Shown: one piece after another, positions 26,489 to 34,632 of the stretch
Position numbering within the stretch: the stretch's first letter is position 1
How the letters are laid out: each line of letters opens with the position of its first letter
From: Alteribacter natronophilus
GTDB lineage: Bacteria; Bacillota; Bacilli; Bacillales; Salisediminibacteriaceae
Direction: 5' to 3'
NCBI RefSeq assembly: GCF_006007885.1
Contig: NZ_VCRO01000003.1
Coordinates: forward strand, 496,001 to 560,000
Length of the DNA stretch: 64,000 nucleotides
Translations under genes and position numbers: made by a program
The notes under the pieces: generated by a model
The model's database searches: none
The model's input: the letters and a program-made list of their open reading frames with translations, nothing else
What the model was told of the DNA's origin: nothing

Positions 26489-28264
26489 CTACAGTTCACA
26501 GGCGAAAGTGGAAATGGTGCCACGCAGGCGCTGGGCTTCTTTGTATGTGCAGCGGTTATGCACTACATCAATTCCGGCCTCTCTGGCAATTGACACGGCT
26601 TTTTCCGAGACGACACCTTCCTGAAGCCAGAATACTTTCGGCTGGGTAACGGCTGCTTCCTTCGCCAGTTCCACTGCCGCTTCCGGGCTTCTGAACACCT
26701 GGACGATATCCACTGGACCTTCAATACTCTTCAGGTCAGGGTAGGCTGTTTCACCGAGAATTTCCGTTTCCCTCGGGTTTACCGGGATAATTTTGTAGCC
26801 GAGACGCTGCATTTTCCTTGCCAGTCTGTGGCTCGGACGGGATGTTTTCCCGCTCAGTCCGACGATGGCCAGCGTTTTCTGACGGCTGCCGTTCTCATCG
26901 GCTGTTTCCGCACTGGCCAGTGACCACTTGATTACACCTTCATCGTTAACGACCCGGTTATTCGGCTTCTCAGCTTTTCCTGTCGCTTTTTCCAGCGCCT
27001 GGTCGAGATCTTTCAGAAGATCTTCCACATTTTCAATGCCTGCCGACAGCCGGACGAGGTCCGGTGTGACGCCTGTGGAGGCGAGTTCCTCATCCTTCAG
27101 CTGCTGGTGGGTGGTGCTTGCAGGGTGAATGATGAGGCTCTTTGCATCTCCCACGTTGGCTAGGTGCGACCAGAGTGCCACACTGTCAATGAGCTTACGT
27201 CCTGCGTCCCGTCCTCCTTTAATACCGAAATTCAGAACTGCCCCGTAGCCGCCTTTTAACAGTTCCGAGGCGTGTTCATGAGAGGGATGCTCTTCAAGAC
27301 CAGGATAGGCTACCCAGTCAACGGCAGGGTGCTCTTTGAGCCGTCTGGCCAGTTCCAGGGCGTTTTCGTTATGCCGTTCGATCCGAAGGTGCAGCGTCTC
27401 AAGTCCCTGAAGAAGGAGAAAGGCATTAAACGGGCTCAGGGCAGGTCCGAAGTCGCGCAGGAGCTGCACGCGCAGTTTCGTGATATAGGCAAGGGTTCCA
27501 AAATCCTTTGCATACGTAATTCCGTTATAGCTTGGATCCGGTTCGTTAAAAGCCGGGTACTTTTCGCTCTGCCAGTTGAACCGGCCGCTGTCGATAACGA
27601 CACCGCCAATGGACGTGCCGTGTCCACCGATCCATTTCGTGGCTGAGTGGACTACTATATCTGCACCGTAATCAATCGGTCTGCACACATACGGCGTAGC
27701 AAAAGTGTTGTCAATAATCAGCGGTACCCCGGATTCGTGTGCCACCTCTGCGACGCCTTCAATGTCCAGGACATGCAGGCTCGGGTTTCCGATTGTTTCG
27801 GCGAAGACAGCTTTCGTTTTATCCGTAATGGCGTCTCTGAAGTTTTCCGGCTCGGAGGCATCCACGAACTTCACATTGATGCCGTATCGGGGAAGGGTTG
27901 TTGAAAACAGGTTATAAGTCCCTCCGTAAAGATTTGTCGCAGCTACTATCTCGTCGCCTGCTCCTGCGATGTTGAGAATGGACAGAGTAATCGCAGACAT
28001 TCCTGAAGCCGTGGCTACGGCTGCAACACCGTCCTCCAGAAGAGCAAGACGTTTTTCAAGTACATCTACCGTCGGGTTTCCGATTCGGCTGTAAATGTTT
28101 CCCGGCTCATCGAGAGCAAAAAGCTGCTCGGCATGTTCGCTGTCATGAAATACATAGGATGTCGTCTGATAAATTGGGACCGCTCTGGCTCCAGTGGTCG
28201 GATCAGGTGACTGTCCTCCATGCAATACGACTGTTTCCTGGTTGTACGTGTTTTGTTCGCTCAT
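26489..28264 (-). CDS. metY: O-acetylhomoserine sulfhydrylase fused to a CoA-binding domain
   Basis: Residues 1-430 are a complete PLP-dependent O-acetylhomoserine aminocarboxypropyltransferase, with [11 protein letters not shown] holding the PLP Lys210. It makes homocysteine and acetate from O-acetylhomoserine and sulfide. Residues 431-462 form a linker. Residues 463-580 are a CoA_binding domain like YccU/Yne[43 protein letters not shown] and NRCTYKEA with Cys572. Normal MetY proteins are about 425-440 residues, so the 591-residue length is due to the fusion. The two domains are in one uninterrupted frame. A dedicated S-box precedes it. The role of the CoA domain is unknown. Confidence 0.9.
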   Translation of the reverse strand: MSEQNTYNQETVVLHGGQSPDPTTGARAVPIYQTTSYVFHDSEHAEQLFALDEPGNIYSRIGNPTVDVLEKRLALLEDGVAAVATASGMSAITLSILNIAGAGDEIVAATNLYGGTYNLFSTTLPRYGINVKFVDASEPENFRDAITDKTKAVFAETIGNPSLHVLDIEGVAEVAHESGVPLIIDNTFATPYVCRPIDYGADIVVHSATKWIGGHGTSIGGVVIDSGRFNWQSEKYPAFNEPDPSYNGITYAKDFGTLAYITKLRVQLLRDFGPALSPFNAFLLLQGLETLHLRIERHNENALELARRLKEHPAVDWVAYPGLEEHPSHEHASELLKGGYGAVLNFGIKGGRDAGRKLIDSVALWSHLANVGDAKSLIIHPASTTHQQLKDEELASTGVTPDLVRLSAGIENVEDLLKDLDQALEKATGKAEKPNNRVVNDEGVIKWSLASAETADENGSRQKTLAIVGLSGKTSRPSHRLARKMQRLGYKIIPVNPRETEILGETAYPDLKSIEGPVDIVQVFRSPEAAVELAKEAAVTQPKVFWLQEGVVSEKAVSIAREAGIDVVHNRCTYKEAQRLRGTISTFACEL

Positions 28265-28340
28265 TGTAATTCCTCCCGAATAATAATTATTTAGTGGCCT
28301 CCACTGCTTTGTTTTCCGCAGGCGAGGAGTGGTTTGATAT

Positions 28341-28496
28341 AAAAAACACCTTTCTCACTGAGAGAAAGGTGCGTGCTGAAACTGCCTTTCTCTCATCTTT
28401 ACAGAGCGTAAAGCTCTGCAGGAATTGGCACCTTGCAGCATGGCTGCCGGTTGCCGGGCTTCATCGGGCCTTTCCCTCCGCCACTCTTGATAAGAG
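28341..28496 (-). promoter_or_regulatory. SAM-I (S-box) riboswitch with terminator between metX and metY
   Basis: The aptamer covers 28390-28496 with AGGGAAAGGCCCGATGAAGC, CGGCAACCGGC and AAGGTGCCAATTCC; P1 pairs CTCTTATC with GATGAGAG. The terminator CACCTTTCTC / GAGAAAGGTG followed by T6 lies at 28341-28371. The 5' base of P1 is only two bases beyond the metX stop codon, so the switch is internal to the operon. Confidence 0.94.
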
Positions 28497-28498
28497 TT

Positions 28499-29614
28499 TT
28501 ATTCTGCTTTTTCTTCTTCCGTCTTCCTTAATGCTTCCTTCACAACATTTCCCCACCGGCTGTACTCCGTAAGGAAACCGTCATGACCAAATACCGTATC
28601 CACTTCGTGAAAAACTGCCCTGCCGCCAGCCTCGTTCCAGAGGGAGGCAAAACGCGCCATTTCCTCCGCCGGATAAAGCAGGTCTTTCTTAAAACCGATC
28701 AGCGTGGCCGGCACCTTTGCCCCGGCGAGCAATTGCCTGAGGGGCTTCTCCCTTCCACGTTCCAGATCATGACCATCCATCGCCTTAAGCAGGTACAGAT
28801 AGCTGTTGGCATCAAAGCGGCGGGTGAATTTATCTCCCTGGTAAAGAAGGTACGATTCCACCTGATAGGCGACCTCCTCGTGTGAACGGCCCGGTCCGTC
28901 TTTTGTGTCCCGGTGAAAACGCTGGTTAAAGAGGCTGTCGGACCTGTAGGTAATCATGCCGGTCATTCTCGCCAGTGCCAGCCCGTCTGCCGGAGGGTCT
29001 TCAGCAGAATAGGCGCCTCCTTTCCACTTTGGATCATTTGTTATCGCCTTTCTTGCAATTGCGTTGTACGCCATACCGTAATCGCTGAGGGACGGGGTGG
29101 CGGCCATAACAACAGCGCGATCCACCTTTTCCGGATATTCGATTACCCACTCGAGGACCTGCATGCCTCCAAGGGAGCCTCCTATAACTGCATGGAGGTG
29201 GGTAATACCCAGCTTTTCGAGTGCTGCTTTTTGAATTCTCACCATATCCCTCACTGAAATAAAAGGAAATGTGCTTTTGTAGGGCTTTCCTGTTGCCGGG
29301 TTTGTCGTGAGGGGGCCGGCAGAACCGCTGCAGCCTCCGGTAACGTTAAAGGTGACGACCTCATATTCGTTCAGGTCCACATAACCATTTTCCGAAATCA
29401 GCCCCCGCCACCATCCCGGTTGCCGCCGGCTGCCTACAGTATACTGATTTCCGGTTAAGGCATGACAGACAAGCACTGTCTTTCCACTGCGGCTGCCGGC
29501 CCGTTCAAAAGCAGCCTCTGCATTTCTGATTACATCGCCGGACTCGAGCCTGATTTCATCAAGGATGACTGTTCCTGTCACGGCTTCAATTTTTCTGTCC
29601 TGTCTTACCGTCAT
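28499..29614 (-). CDS. metX: Homoserine O-acetyltransferase
   Basis: The 371-residue alpha/beta-hydrolase-fold acyltransferase makes O-acetylhomoserine (from acetyl-CoA, by assignment). Motifs are LVCHALTGN, the nucleophile elbow GGSLGGMQVLEW and the C-terminal FGHDGFL with the catalytic His. The length fits MetX. GGAGGTGG precedes the ATG. It is first in the operon behind two S-boxes. Some MetX homologues use succinyl-CoA; the pairing with metY and acsA supports acetyl. Confidence 0.93.
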   Translation of the reverse strand: MTVRQDRKIEAVTGTVILDEIRLESGDVIRNAEAAFERAGSRSGKTVLVCHALTGNQYTVGSRRQPGWWRGLISENGYVDLNEYEVVTFNVTGGCSGSAGPLTTNPATGKPYKSTFPFISVRDMVRIQKAALEKLGITHLHAVIGGSLGGMQVLEWVIEYPEKVDRAVVMAATPSLSDYGMAYNAIARKAITNDPKWKGGAYSAEDPPADGLALARMTGMITYRSDSLFNQRFHRDTKDGPGRSHEEVAYQVESYLLYQGDKFTRRFDANSYLYLLKAMDGHDLERGREKPLRQLLAGAKVPATLIGFKKDLLYPAEEMARFASLWNEAGGRAVFHEVDTVFGHDGFLTEYSRWGNVVKEALRKTEEEKAE

Positions 29615-29635
29615 GCTCCACCTCCTGCCAAAATA

Positions 29636-29790
29636 AAAATCTCCCTGCCTGAAAGACAGAGAGACTTATATATACGTGTCCCCCTCATCTTTCAAGGCTT
29701 TCACCTTGTTGGAATTGGCACCTTGCAGTGGAATATACTGCTGGTTGCCGGGCTTCATCGGGCCAGTCCCTCCGCCTCTCTTGATAAGAG
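29636..29790 (-). promoter_or_regulatory. SAM-I (S-box) riboswitch with terminator, proximal metX leader
   Basis: Conserved segments AGGGACTGGCCCGATGAAGC, CGGCAACC and AAGGTGCCAATTCC lie in 29682-29790. The terminator TCTCTCTGTC / GGCAGGGAGA plus T5 is at 29636-29663. It directly precedes the metX ribosome binding site. Confidence 0.94.
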
Positions 29791-29851
29791 TGTTTATTAA
29801 ATTTGCCGGTTCATTTACTCCGCTGACGCGTTAATACTTTGACTATTTCGA

Positions 29852-29880
29852 ATAGTAACACTTTACTGCAACTCGGTCAA
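29852..29880 (-). promoter_or_regulatory. Second metX promoter, between the two S-boxes
   Basis: -35 TTGACC (29875-29880) and -10 TACTAT (29852-29857) with a 17-base spacer. An ACTATT-N3-AATAGT inverted repeat overlaps the -10. Confidence 0.7.
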
Positions 29881-29920
29881 CCAGAAACTTTAAATTTATT
29901 TTTTTCGTTCATCGGAATAT

Positions 29921-30090
29921 AAAAACTCCCCGGATGCTCTTTGGCTTCCGGGGAGAAAAAATCAGAGTGTTGTACTCGGATCTTTCATCTCCCAAAGCCG
30001 TTACGCTTTGAAGGAATTAGCACCTTGCAGTTCACAACTGCCGGTTGCCGGGCTTCATAGGGCCTTTCCCTCCGCCACTCTTGATAAAAG
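29921..30090 (-). promoter_or_regulatory. SAM-I (S-box) riboswitch with terminator, distal metX leader
   Basis: Aptamer at 29982-30090 with AGGGAAAGGCCCTATGAAGC, CGGCAACC and AAGGTGCTAATTCC; P1 pairs CTTTTATC with GATGAAAG. Terminator CTCCCCGGA / TCCGGGGAG followed by T5 at 29921-29955. No reading frame stands between it and the proximal riboswitch, so it controls only the RNA that reads through to the next unit. Confidence 0.92.
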
Positions 30091-30130
30091 AATTGTTATT
30101 ATTTTAATTCAGCTTATGCGATTGTGGAAA

Positions 30131-30159
30131 ATTGTAGCACCCATTTTTGTATCTGTCAA
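30131..30159 (-). promoter_or_regulatory. First metX promoter, consensus sigma-A
   Basis: -35 TTGACA (30154-30159) and -10 TACAAT (30131-30136) are 17 bases apart and drive the distal S-box. Confidence 0.87.
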
Positions 30160-30206
30160 AACATTTTATCTTTTGGGTCAAAAAAGAATTCTTCTTCGGA
30201 ACTGCA

Positions 30207-30335
30207 GAGGCTTCGCTCCATGCCGTCCGCTCGCTTTCCGCGGCGATGGCGGTGAGCTTCCCCGGGCTTTCGCCCTGCGGGATCTCACCTGGCCCTCCAT
30301 TGCCGCAGGAGTCTCACTGCCGGCATTCCGCTTCG
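30207..30335 (-). repeat. Family C intergenic repeat, copy 1
   Basis: About 129 bp, nearly identical to the copy at 30414. Read on the minus strand it shows the shared core GACTCCTGCGG, then GATCCCGCAGGGCGAAAGC, and GCCGCGGAAAGCG. The open frames through it are shadows. Confidence 0.82.
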
Positions 30336-30413
30336 ATTGTAACCTAAAAGAATATGATCTTTCATAGGGTTAAACCCGTTTCATTCTTGTCTAACTCGAA
30401 GATACGCAGGATA

Positions 30414-30542
30414 GAGGCTCCGCTCCATGCTGTCCGTTCGCTTTCCGCGGCGATGGCGGTGAGCTTCCTCGGGCTTTCGCCCTGCGGGATCTCACCTGGC
30501 CCTCCATTGCCGCAGGAGTCTCTCTGCCGGCATTCCGCTTTG
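30414..30542 (-). repeat. Family C intergenic repeat, copy 2
   Basis: Direct repeat of the 30207 copy with more than 90% identity by eye, separated by unrelated AT-rich sequence. It is directly followed by a family B copy. Confidence 0.82.
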
Positions 30543-30562
30543 CACTTAACCATAAGTCAGAA

Positions 30563-30752
30563 TGGAGCGGAAGGCGGTGACTCCTGCGGGAAAAGCAAGA
30601 GTCGAAGACCCCGCAGGGACGAGCGTTTACATCGTGAGTTCGCTTCGAGCTGCTTCGACGCAGACGCTTCGGAGCGATTCGGGCAGAGGAAGAAGCACGG
30701 TAACTACTCTGCCGGCTGAGGCCTGCCCGCGGAAAGCGTCCGCCTGCAGCGG
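30563..30752 (+). repeat. Family B intergenic repeat, copy 2
   Basis: It has GACTCCTGCGGGAAAAGC, GAAGACCCCGCAGGG, a central GCTTCGAGCTGCTTCGACG and the tail CCCGCGGAAAGCGTCCGCC ending in GCAGCGG. It lies just downstream of the fruA stop. The whole 30160-30784 stretch holds only these repeats. Confidence 0.82.
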
Positions 30753-30784
30753 AATTCACTTACCCCATCATCATGGGAAATTCA

Positions 30785-32680
30785 TTACTGTGGTGTCTCT
30801 GCCTGACTTACCGGCTTCTTCCAAAATCCGAGCATGACAGCCGTCACTGCTGCCCCTGCGAGGATTGCAAGCAGATACAGCATCCAGTTTTCCACGAGCA
30901 GAAGGACAAAGATTCCACCATGCGGCGCCTGCGTGGCAGCACCAAACAGCATGGCCAGTCCCCCTGCAACAGCTGACCCCGTAATTATTGACGGGATTAC
31001 ACGGCCAGGATCCGCGGCGGCGAACGGGATCGCCCCTTCGGTTATAAACGAGGCCCCCAGCACGTAGTTGGACTTCCCGGCATCCTGTTCCTGCTTTGTA
31101 AACTTGGATTTGAAGAACGTCGTTGCAATCGCGATCCCAAGCGGCGGCACCATTCCGGCAGCCATAATAGCCGCGTGGGGAGCGTAGTTTCCTGCTTCAA
31201 TCATGGCAATTCCAAAAGTGAAGGCAGCTTTATTTATCGGACCGCCCATATCAACTGCCATCATTGCTCCGAGCAGAATACCCATGAGCACGATATTCCC
31301 CGTACCCAGGCCTCCAAGCCACCCTTCGATCCCTCTTGAAAATGCGTTAAGCGGCGTTACAAGGTAGTACATGATAAAGGCTGTTGTAAATACGCCGAAC
31401 AGCGGCAGAATGAGAATCGTGCGGATCCCGTCAAGAGACTGAGGGATGAAAGCAAAAAGCCGTCTGAACATGAGAACCAGGTAACCGGCAAGAAAACCGG
31501 CGATAATTCCGCCGAGGAAACCGGCTTCAAAGTTGACTGCCATCAGACCGCCAATCATACCTGCTGCAAAACCGGGACGGTCAGCAATACTTCTTGCAAT
31601 GAAGGCTGAAAGAACAGGAATCATGAGATAGAAACCGTACTCCCCGCCGATCATGCTGAGGAGATCTCCAAACCAGTGCGTCTCGGCTGCACCCGGCTCG
31701 TTAAATACAAAGCTCAGTGCAATGAGGATTCCCCCTGCCACCACGAACGGCAGCATGTTGGATACCCCGTTCATCAGATGCCGGTAAAAGCCGGGCCGTC
31801 TGTCGACCTCACCGCCGGATTCGGATGCTGATGAGCCTCCCTCACCTTTAAAAACAGGCGCACTGCCGTCTGTTGCCTTTTCCAGAAGCTCCCCGGGTTT
31901 GCGAATCCCGTCTTTAACAGGAGCATCGACCAGCCGTTTTCCGGCAAAACGCTCTTTTTCTATTTTCGTATCCGCTGCGATGATAACGGCTTCGGCACGG
32001 TCAATTTCCTGTTCCGTCAGCCGGTTTCTGACACCGTCGGATCCATTCGTTTCAACTTTTATGTCGATATTCATTTCCTTCGCTTTATCCTTCAGTCCGT
32101 CCGCAGCCATATACGTGTGGGCAATTCCTGTAGGACACCCGGTAACGGCCACTACGAACGGTTTGCCTTCGGAATTATCTCTCTCTGTCTGGGCGGCCTG
32201 TTCTTTTTCCTCGGCTCCAAGTTTTTCGGTTTCCTTGTCGTCAACGGCACGGAGAATTTCCTCAGGTGAGGACGCTTCCATTAACGTGCTGCGGAAGCTT
32301 TCGTCCATGAGAAGGGTCGACAGTCTGGAGAGGGTCTGGAGATGTTCATTGTTTGCCCCTTCCGAAGCCGCAATCATAAAGAAGAGGTGGCTGTTCTGAC
32401 CGTCGAGAGCGTCATAGTCCACTCCTTCAGATGAACGGGCAAAAGCAATGGCCGGTTCTCCCACAGCCTTCGTTTTTGCATGGGGAATTGCCACTCCTTC
32501 TCCAATACCTGTGGAACTCTGACTTTCTCTTTCTCTGATCGCCTCTTTGAAAAGGTTCAGATCGGTCAGTTTACCCGCCTGGTCCAATTTTTCCGCCATC
32601 TCATCTATGACCGCTTCTTTTGTATCGGCCCTAAGATCCATAAGCACTGTTTCCTGTGTGAGCAGTTCGGTGATTCTCAT
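30785..32680 (-). CDS. fruA: PTS fructose transporter EIIABC
   Basis: The 631-residue membrane protein imports fructose as fructose 1-phosphate. Domain order is EIIA (about 1-148, phosphorylated His67 in IPHAKT), EIIB (about 173-275, Cys182 in VTGCPTGIAHTYMA) and EIIC (about 295-625, some ten helices). All three domains needed for phosphotransfer are present. AAGGAGG precedes the ATG. It is the last gene of fruR-fruK-fruA, starting immediately after fruK. Confidence 0.95.
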   Translation of the reverse strand: MRITELLTQETVLMDLRADTKEAVIDEMAEKLDQAGKLTDLNLFKEAIRERESQSSTGIGEGVAIPHAKTKAVGEPAIAFARSSEGVDYDALDGQNSHLFFMIAASEGANNEHLQTLSRLSTLLMDESFRSTLMEASSPEEILRAVDDKETEKLGAEEKEQAAQTERDNSEGKPFVVAVTGCPTGIAHTYMAADGLKDKAKEMNIDIKVETNGSDGVRNRLTEQEIDRAEAVIIAADTKIEKERFAGKRLVDAPVKDGIRKPGELLEKATDGSAPVFKGEGGSSASESGGEVDRRPGFYRHLMNGVSNMLPFVVAGGILIALSFVFNEPGAAETHWFGDLLSMIGGEYGFYLMIPVLSAFIARSIADRPGFAAGMIGGLMAVNFEAGFLGGIIAGFLAGYLVLMFRRLFAFIPQSLDGIRTILILPLFGVFTTAFIMYYLVTPLNAFSRGIEGWLGGLGTGNIVLMGILLGAMMAVDMGGPINKAAFTFGIAMIEAGNYAPHAAIMAAGMVPPLGIAIATTFFKSKFTKQEQDAGKSNYVLGASFITEGAIPFAAADPGRVIPSIITGSAVAGGLAMLFGAATQAPHGGIFVLLLVENWMLYLLAILAGAAVTAVMLGFWKKPVSQAETPQ

Positions 32681-33607
32681 TTATTTCTCCTCCTCTTCCA
32701 TTTGTCTGATATCGACTGAGTTTACCAGCCTTTCAATCTGTTCTTTCGTACAGAATCCCTCTGAAAACGCCGTTGCACTCCCTGAAGCGACAGCGAAAGG
32801 TAAACATTCTTCAGGGGACAGTCCCTGTTCGAGTCCGTAGAGAAATCCTGCCACCATGGAATCGCCTGCCCCCACTGAGTTAACCAGTGATCCTTCCGGG
32901 GGACGCGCTGACAGCACGCCGTTTTCAGTTACAAGGAGTGCTCCTTCCCCTCCGAGTGATACAAGGACGTGCCGTGCTCCGGCATGGACTGCACCCATTG
33001 CTGCTTCCAGAATGTCCTTAAACTCAGACAGTTTTTTCCCTGCCAGTTCCTCCAGCTCAGAAGCATTGGGCTTAATGAGATAAGGTTCTGCTGCGATCGC
33101 TTCCTTGAGCGGCAGACCGCTTGTATCCAGAACCGCACGTGCACCACGCCGGTTCACAGTCTCAACTGCCTTTTTGTAGATATCCGCTCCGGCCCCGGCC
33201 GGAATACTGCCTGCAAGGACAACCGTGTCGCCTTCCTGAATTGTTTCAAGCCGCTTCAGGAGGGCCCGTTCATCGGCTAGCGAGATCCGGCACCCTGTGC
33301 CGTTAATTTCAGTTTCTTCCGTCGTTTCCAGCTTGACGTTAATCCGGGTCATACCTTCTGTGTGATAAAAATCAGTATTCAGTTTTTCCTTCTTGAGGGC
33401 ACTCTCGATAAACTGTCCCGTAAATCCCGCCAGAAATCCAAGGGCCTGATTTTCGATTCCCAGGTTTGTCAGTACTCTTGAAACGTTTATTCCTTTTCCG
33501 CCCGGCACAATGCGGGTTGCTTCGGCCCGGTTCGTTACCCCGGTTTCAAATGCCGGGACACTCATGAAGTAATCTGCAGACGGATTCATCGTTACTGTGT
33601 AAATCAT
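32681..33607 (-). CDS. fruK: 1-phosphofructokinase
   Basis: The 308-residue PfkB-family kinase turns fructose 1-phosphate into fructose 1,6-bisphosphate. The family signatures are present: GGKGINVSRVLTNLG near residue 37 and VGAGDSMVAGFL in the C-terminal part, where Asp is the catalytic base. Its start overlaps the fruR stop as ATGA, and its stop abuts the fruA start, so the three genes are tightly coupled. Confidence 0.95.
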   Translation of the reverse strand: MIYTVTMNPSADYFMSVPAFETGVTNRAEATRIVPGGKGINVSRVLTNLGIENQALGFLAGFTGQFIESALKKEKLNTDFYHTEGMTRINVKLETTEETEINGTGCRISLADERALLKRLETIQEGDTVVLAGSIPAGAGADIYKKAVETVNRRGARAVLDTSGLPLKEAIAAEPYLIKPNASELEELAGKKLSEFKDILEAAMGAVHAGARHVLVSLGGEGALLVTENGVLSARPPEGSLVNSVGAGDSMVAGFLYGLEQGLSPEECLPFAVASGSATAFSEGFCTKEQIERLVNSVDIRQMEEEEK

Positions 33608-34359
33608 GCTGTCACCACCTCCACCCGGGTCTCCCGGCTGATTTCATCAACCAGCTCCCGGTCTGCTTTGTCCGTTGTAATAAGCGTCGCTTCATCAAGG
33701 GAAGCCACTTTTGAAAAAGAAGTCTCCCCAAGCTTCGTGTGATCGGCCAGAACATAAGATTCTGCTGCTCTGTCCAGTGCCTGCTTTTTTATAAGCGCCT
33801 CTTCCGGATCCGGTGTCGAATAACCGAATTCCGCATCCACACTGTTCATGCCGAGAAATGCCTTGTCAAACTGATAAGCCTGGATGGATGCAATCGCTCC
33901 TGCCCCGACAAAAGCGTGAGTCCCGCTTTTCACGTGGCCGCCCAGTACATACGTTTTAATTCCCGTGCCTGCCAGAGCCGTAATAATATTGAGTCCATTT
34001 GTCACAACCGTAATATTCCGGTCTGTTATATAGGGGATTATCGCCGCAGTCGTTGACCCGGCATCAAGAAACACAGTGTCGTGGTCACTGATGAGATCTG
34101 CCGCAGCTTTTCCGAGCACAATCTTTTCACCCTGATCCCTGAGCGTTCTTTCCTGCAGTGGTGCTTCTTCCGTTTTTCCGGTAATAACTGATGCTCCCCC
34201 GTGAATCCGTTTCAGTTTTTTCTGTTTTTCCAGGTCAGTTAAATCCCGCCGGATGGTGGATTCAGAAGCCCCGGTGGCTTCAGTGAGATCTGCCAGCCTG
34301 ACTGTTTTTGACTGATTAAGTAAGGCAAGTATCGTCTCGTGCCGCTGATCTGTAAGCAT
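33604..34359 (-). CDS. fruR: DeoR-family repressor of the fructose operon
   Basis: The 251-residue regulator has an N-terminal winged helix (residues about 3-57, with the recognition segment TGASESTIRRDLTDLE) and a DeoR C-terminal sugar-phosphate sensor domain with FLDAGSTTAAI. Members at this place bind fructose 1-phosphate and control their own operon. AAGGACG precedes the ATG. It is first in the operon, directly behind a promoter overlapped by a cre site. Confidence 0.92.
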   Translation of the reverse strand: MLTDQRHETILALLNQSKTVRLADLTEATGASESTIRRDLTDLEKQKKLKRIHGGASVITGKTEEAPLQERTLRDQGEKIVLGKAAADLISDHDTVFLDAGSTTAAIIPYITDRNITVVTNGLNIITALAGTGIKTYVLGGHVKSGTHAFVGAGAIASIQAYQFDKAFLGMNSVDAEFGYSTPDPEEALIKKQALDRAAESYVLADHTKLGETSFSKVASLDEATLITTDKADRELVDEISRETRVEVVTA

Positions 34360-34389
34360 ACTGTCACGTCCTTCTTATTCGTTACGTTC

Positions 34390-34418
34390 ATTGTAAACGC
34401 TGCCTTTCAATAAATCAA
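34390..34418 (-). promoter_or_regulatory. fruRKA promoter overlapped by a cre site
   Basis: -35 TTGATT (34413-34418) and -10 TACAAT (34390-34395) have a 17-base spacer. On the plus strand TTGTAAACGCTGCCT (34391-34405) fits the cre consensus WTGNAANCGNWNNCW at every defined position and covers the -10, so CcpA would block initiation. Confidence 0.8.
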
Positions 34419-34438
34419 TCACTTTCATTCAATAAATT

Positions 34439-34461
34439 TCAAAAATGATCAAAAACGATCA
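34439..34461 (-). promoter_or_regulatory. Direct repeats upstream of the fru promoter, candidate FruR site
   Basis: On the minus strand TGATCGTTTT is followed by TGATCATTTT. Such tandem copies in front of a DeoR-type gene are a plausible operator. Confidence 0.45.
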
Positions 34462-34632
34462 TAATCGATAAAAGAACCAGAAAGAAAACGGTTACTGTTT
34501 TTCGAAAATAAACACTTCAAAAAACCGCCATGGCGGGTGTTGGGTTGCTTATACCCCTGTGTTATACTTCAAAAAGTCTTAAATCAGAGCGTATTACAGG
34601 CTCAGCATACATTTAAAGGAGGTATTCTCTCT

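Noticed and set aside
30008-30837. Several frames of 60-122 codons between the metX promoters and fruA
   Set aside because: They cover S-box sequence or family B/C repeats, and the same peptides recur at both C copies.
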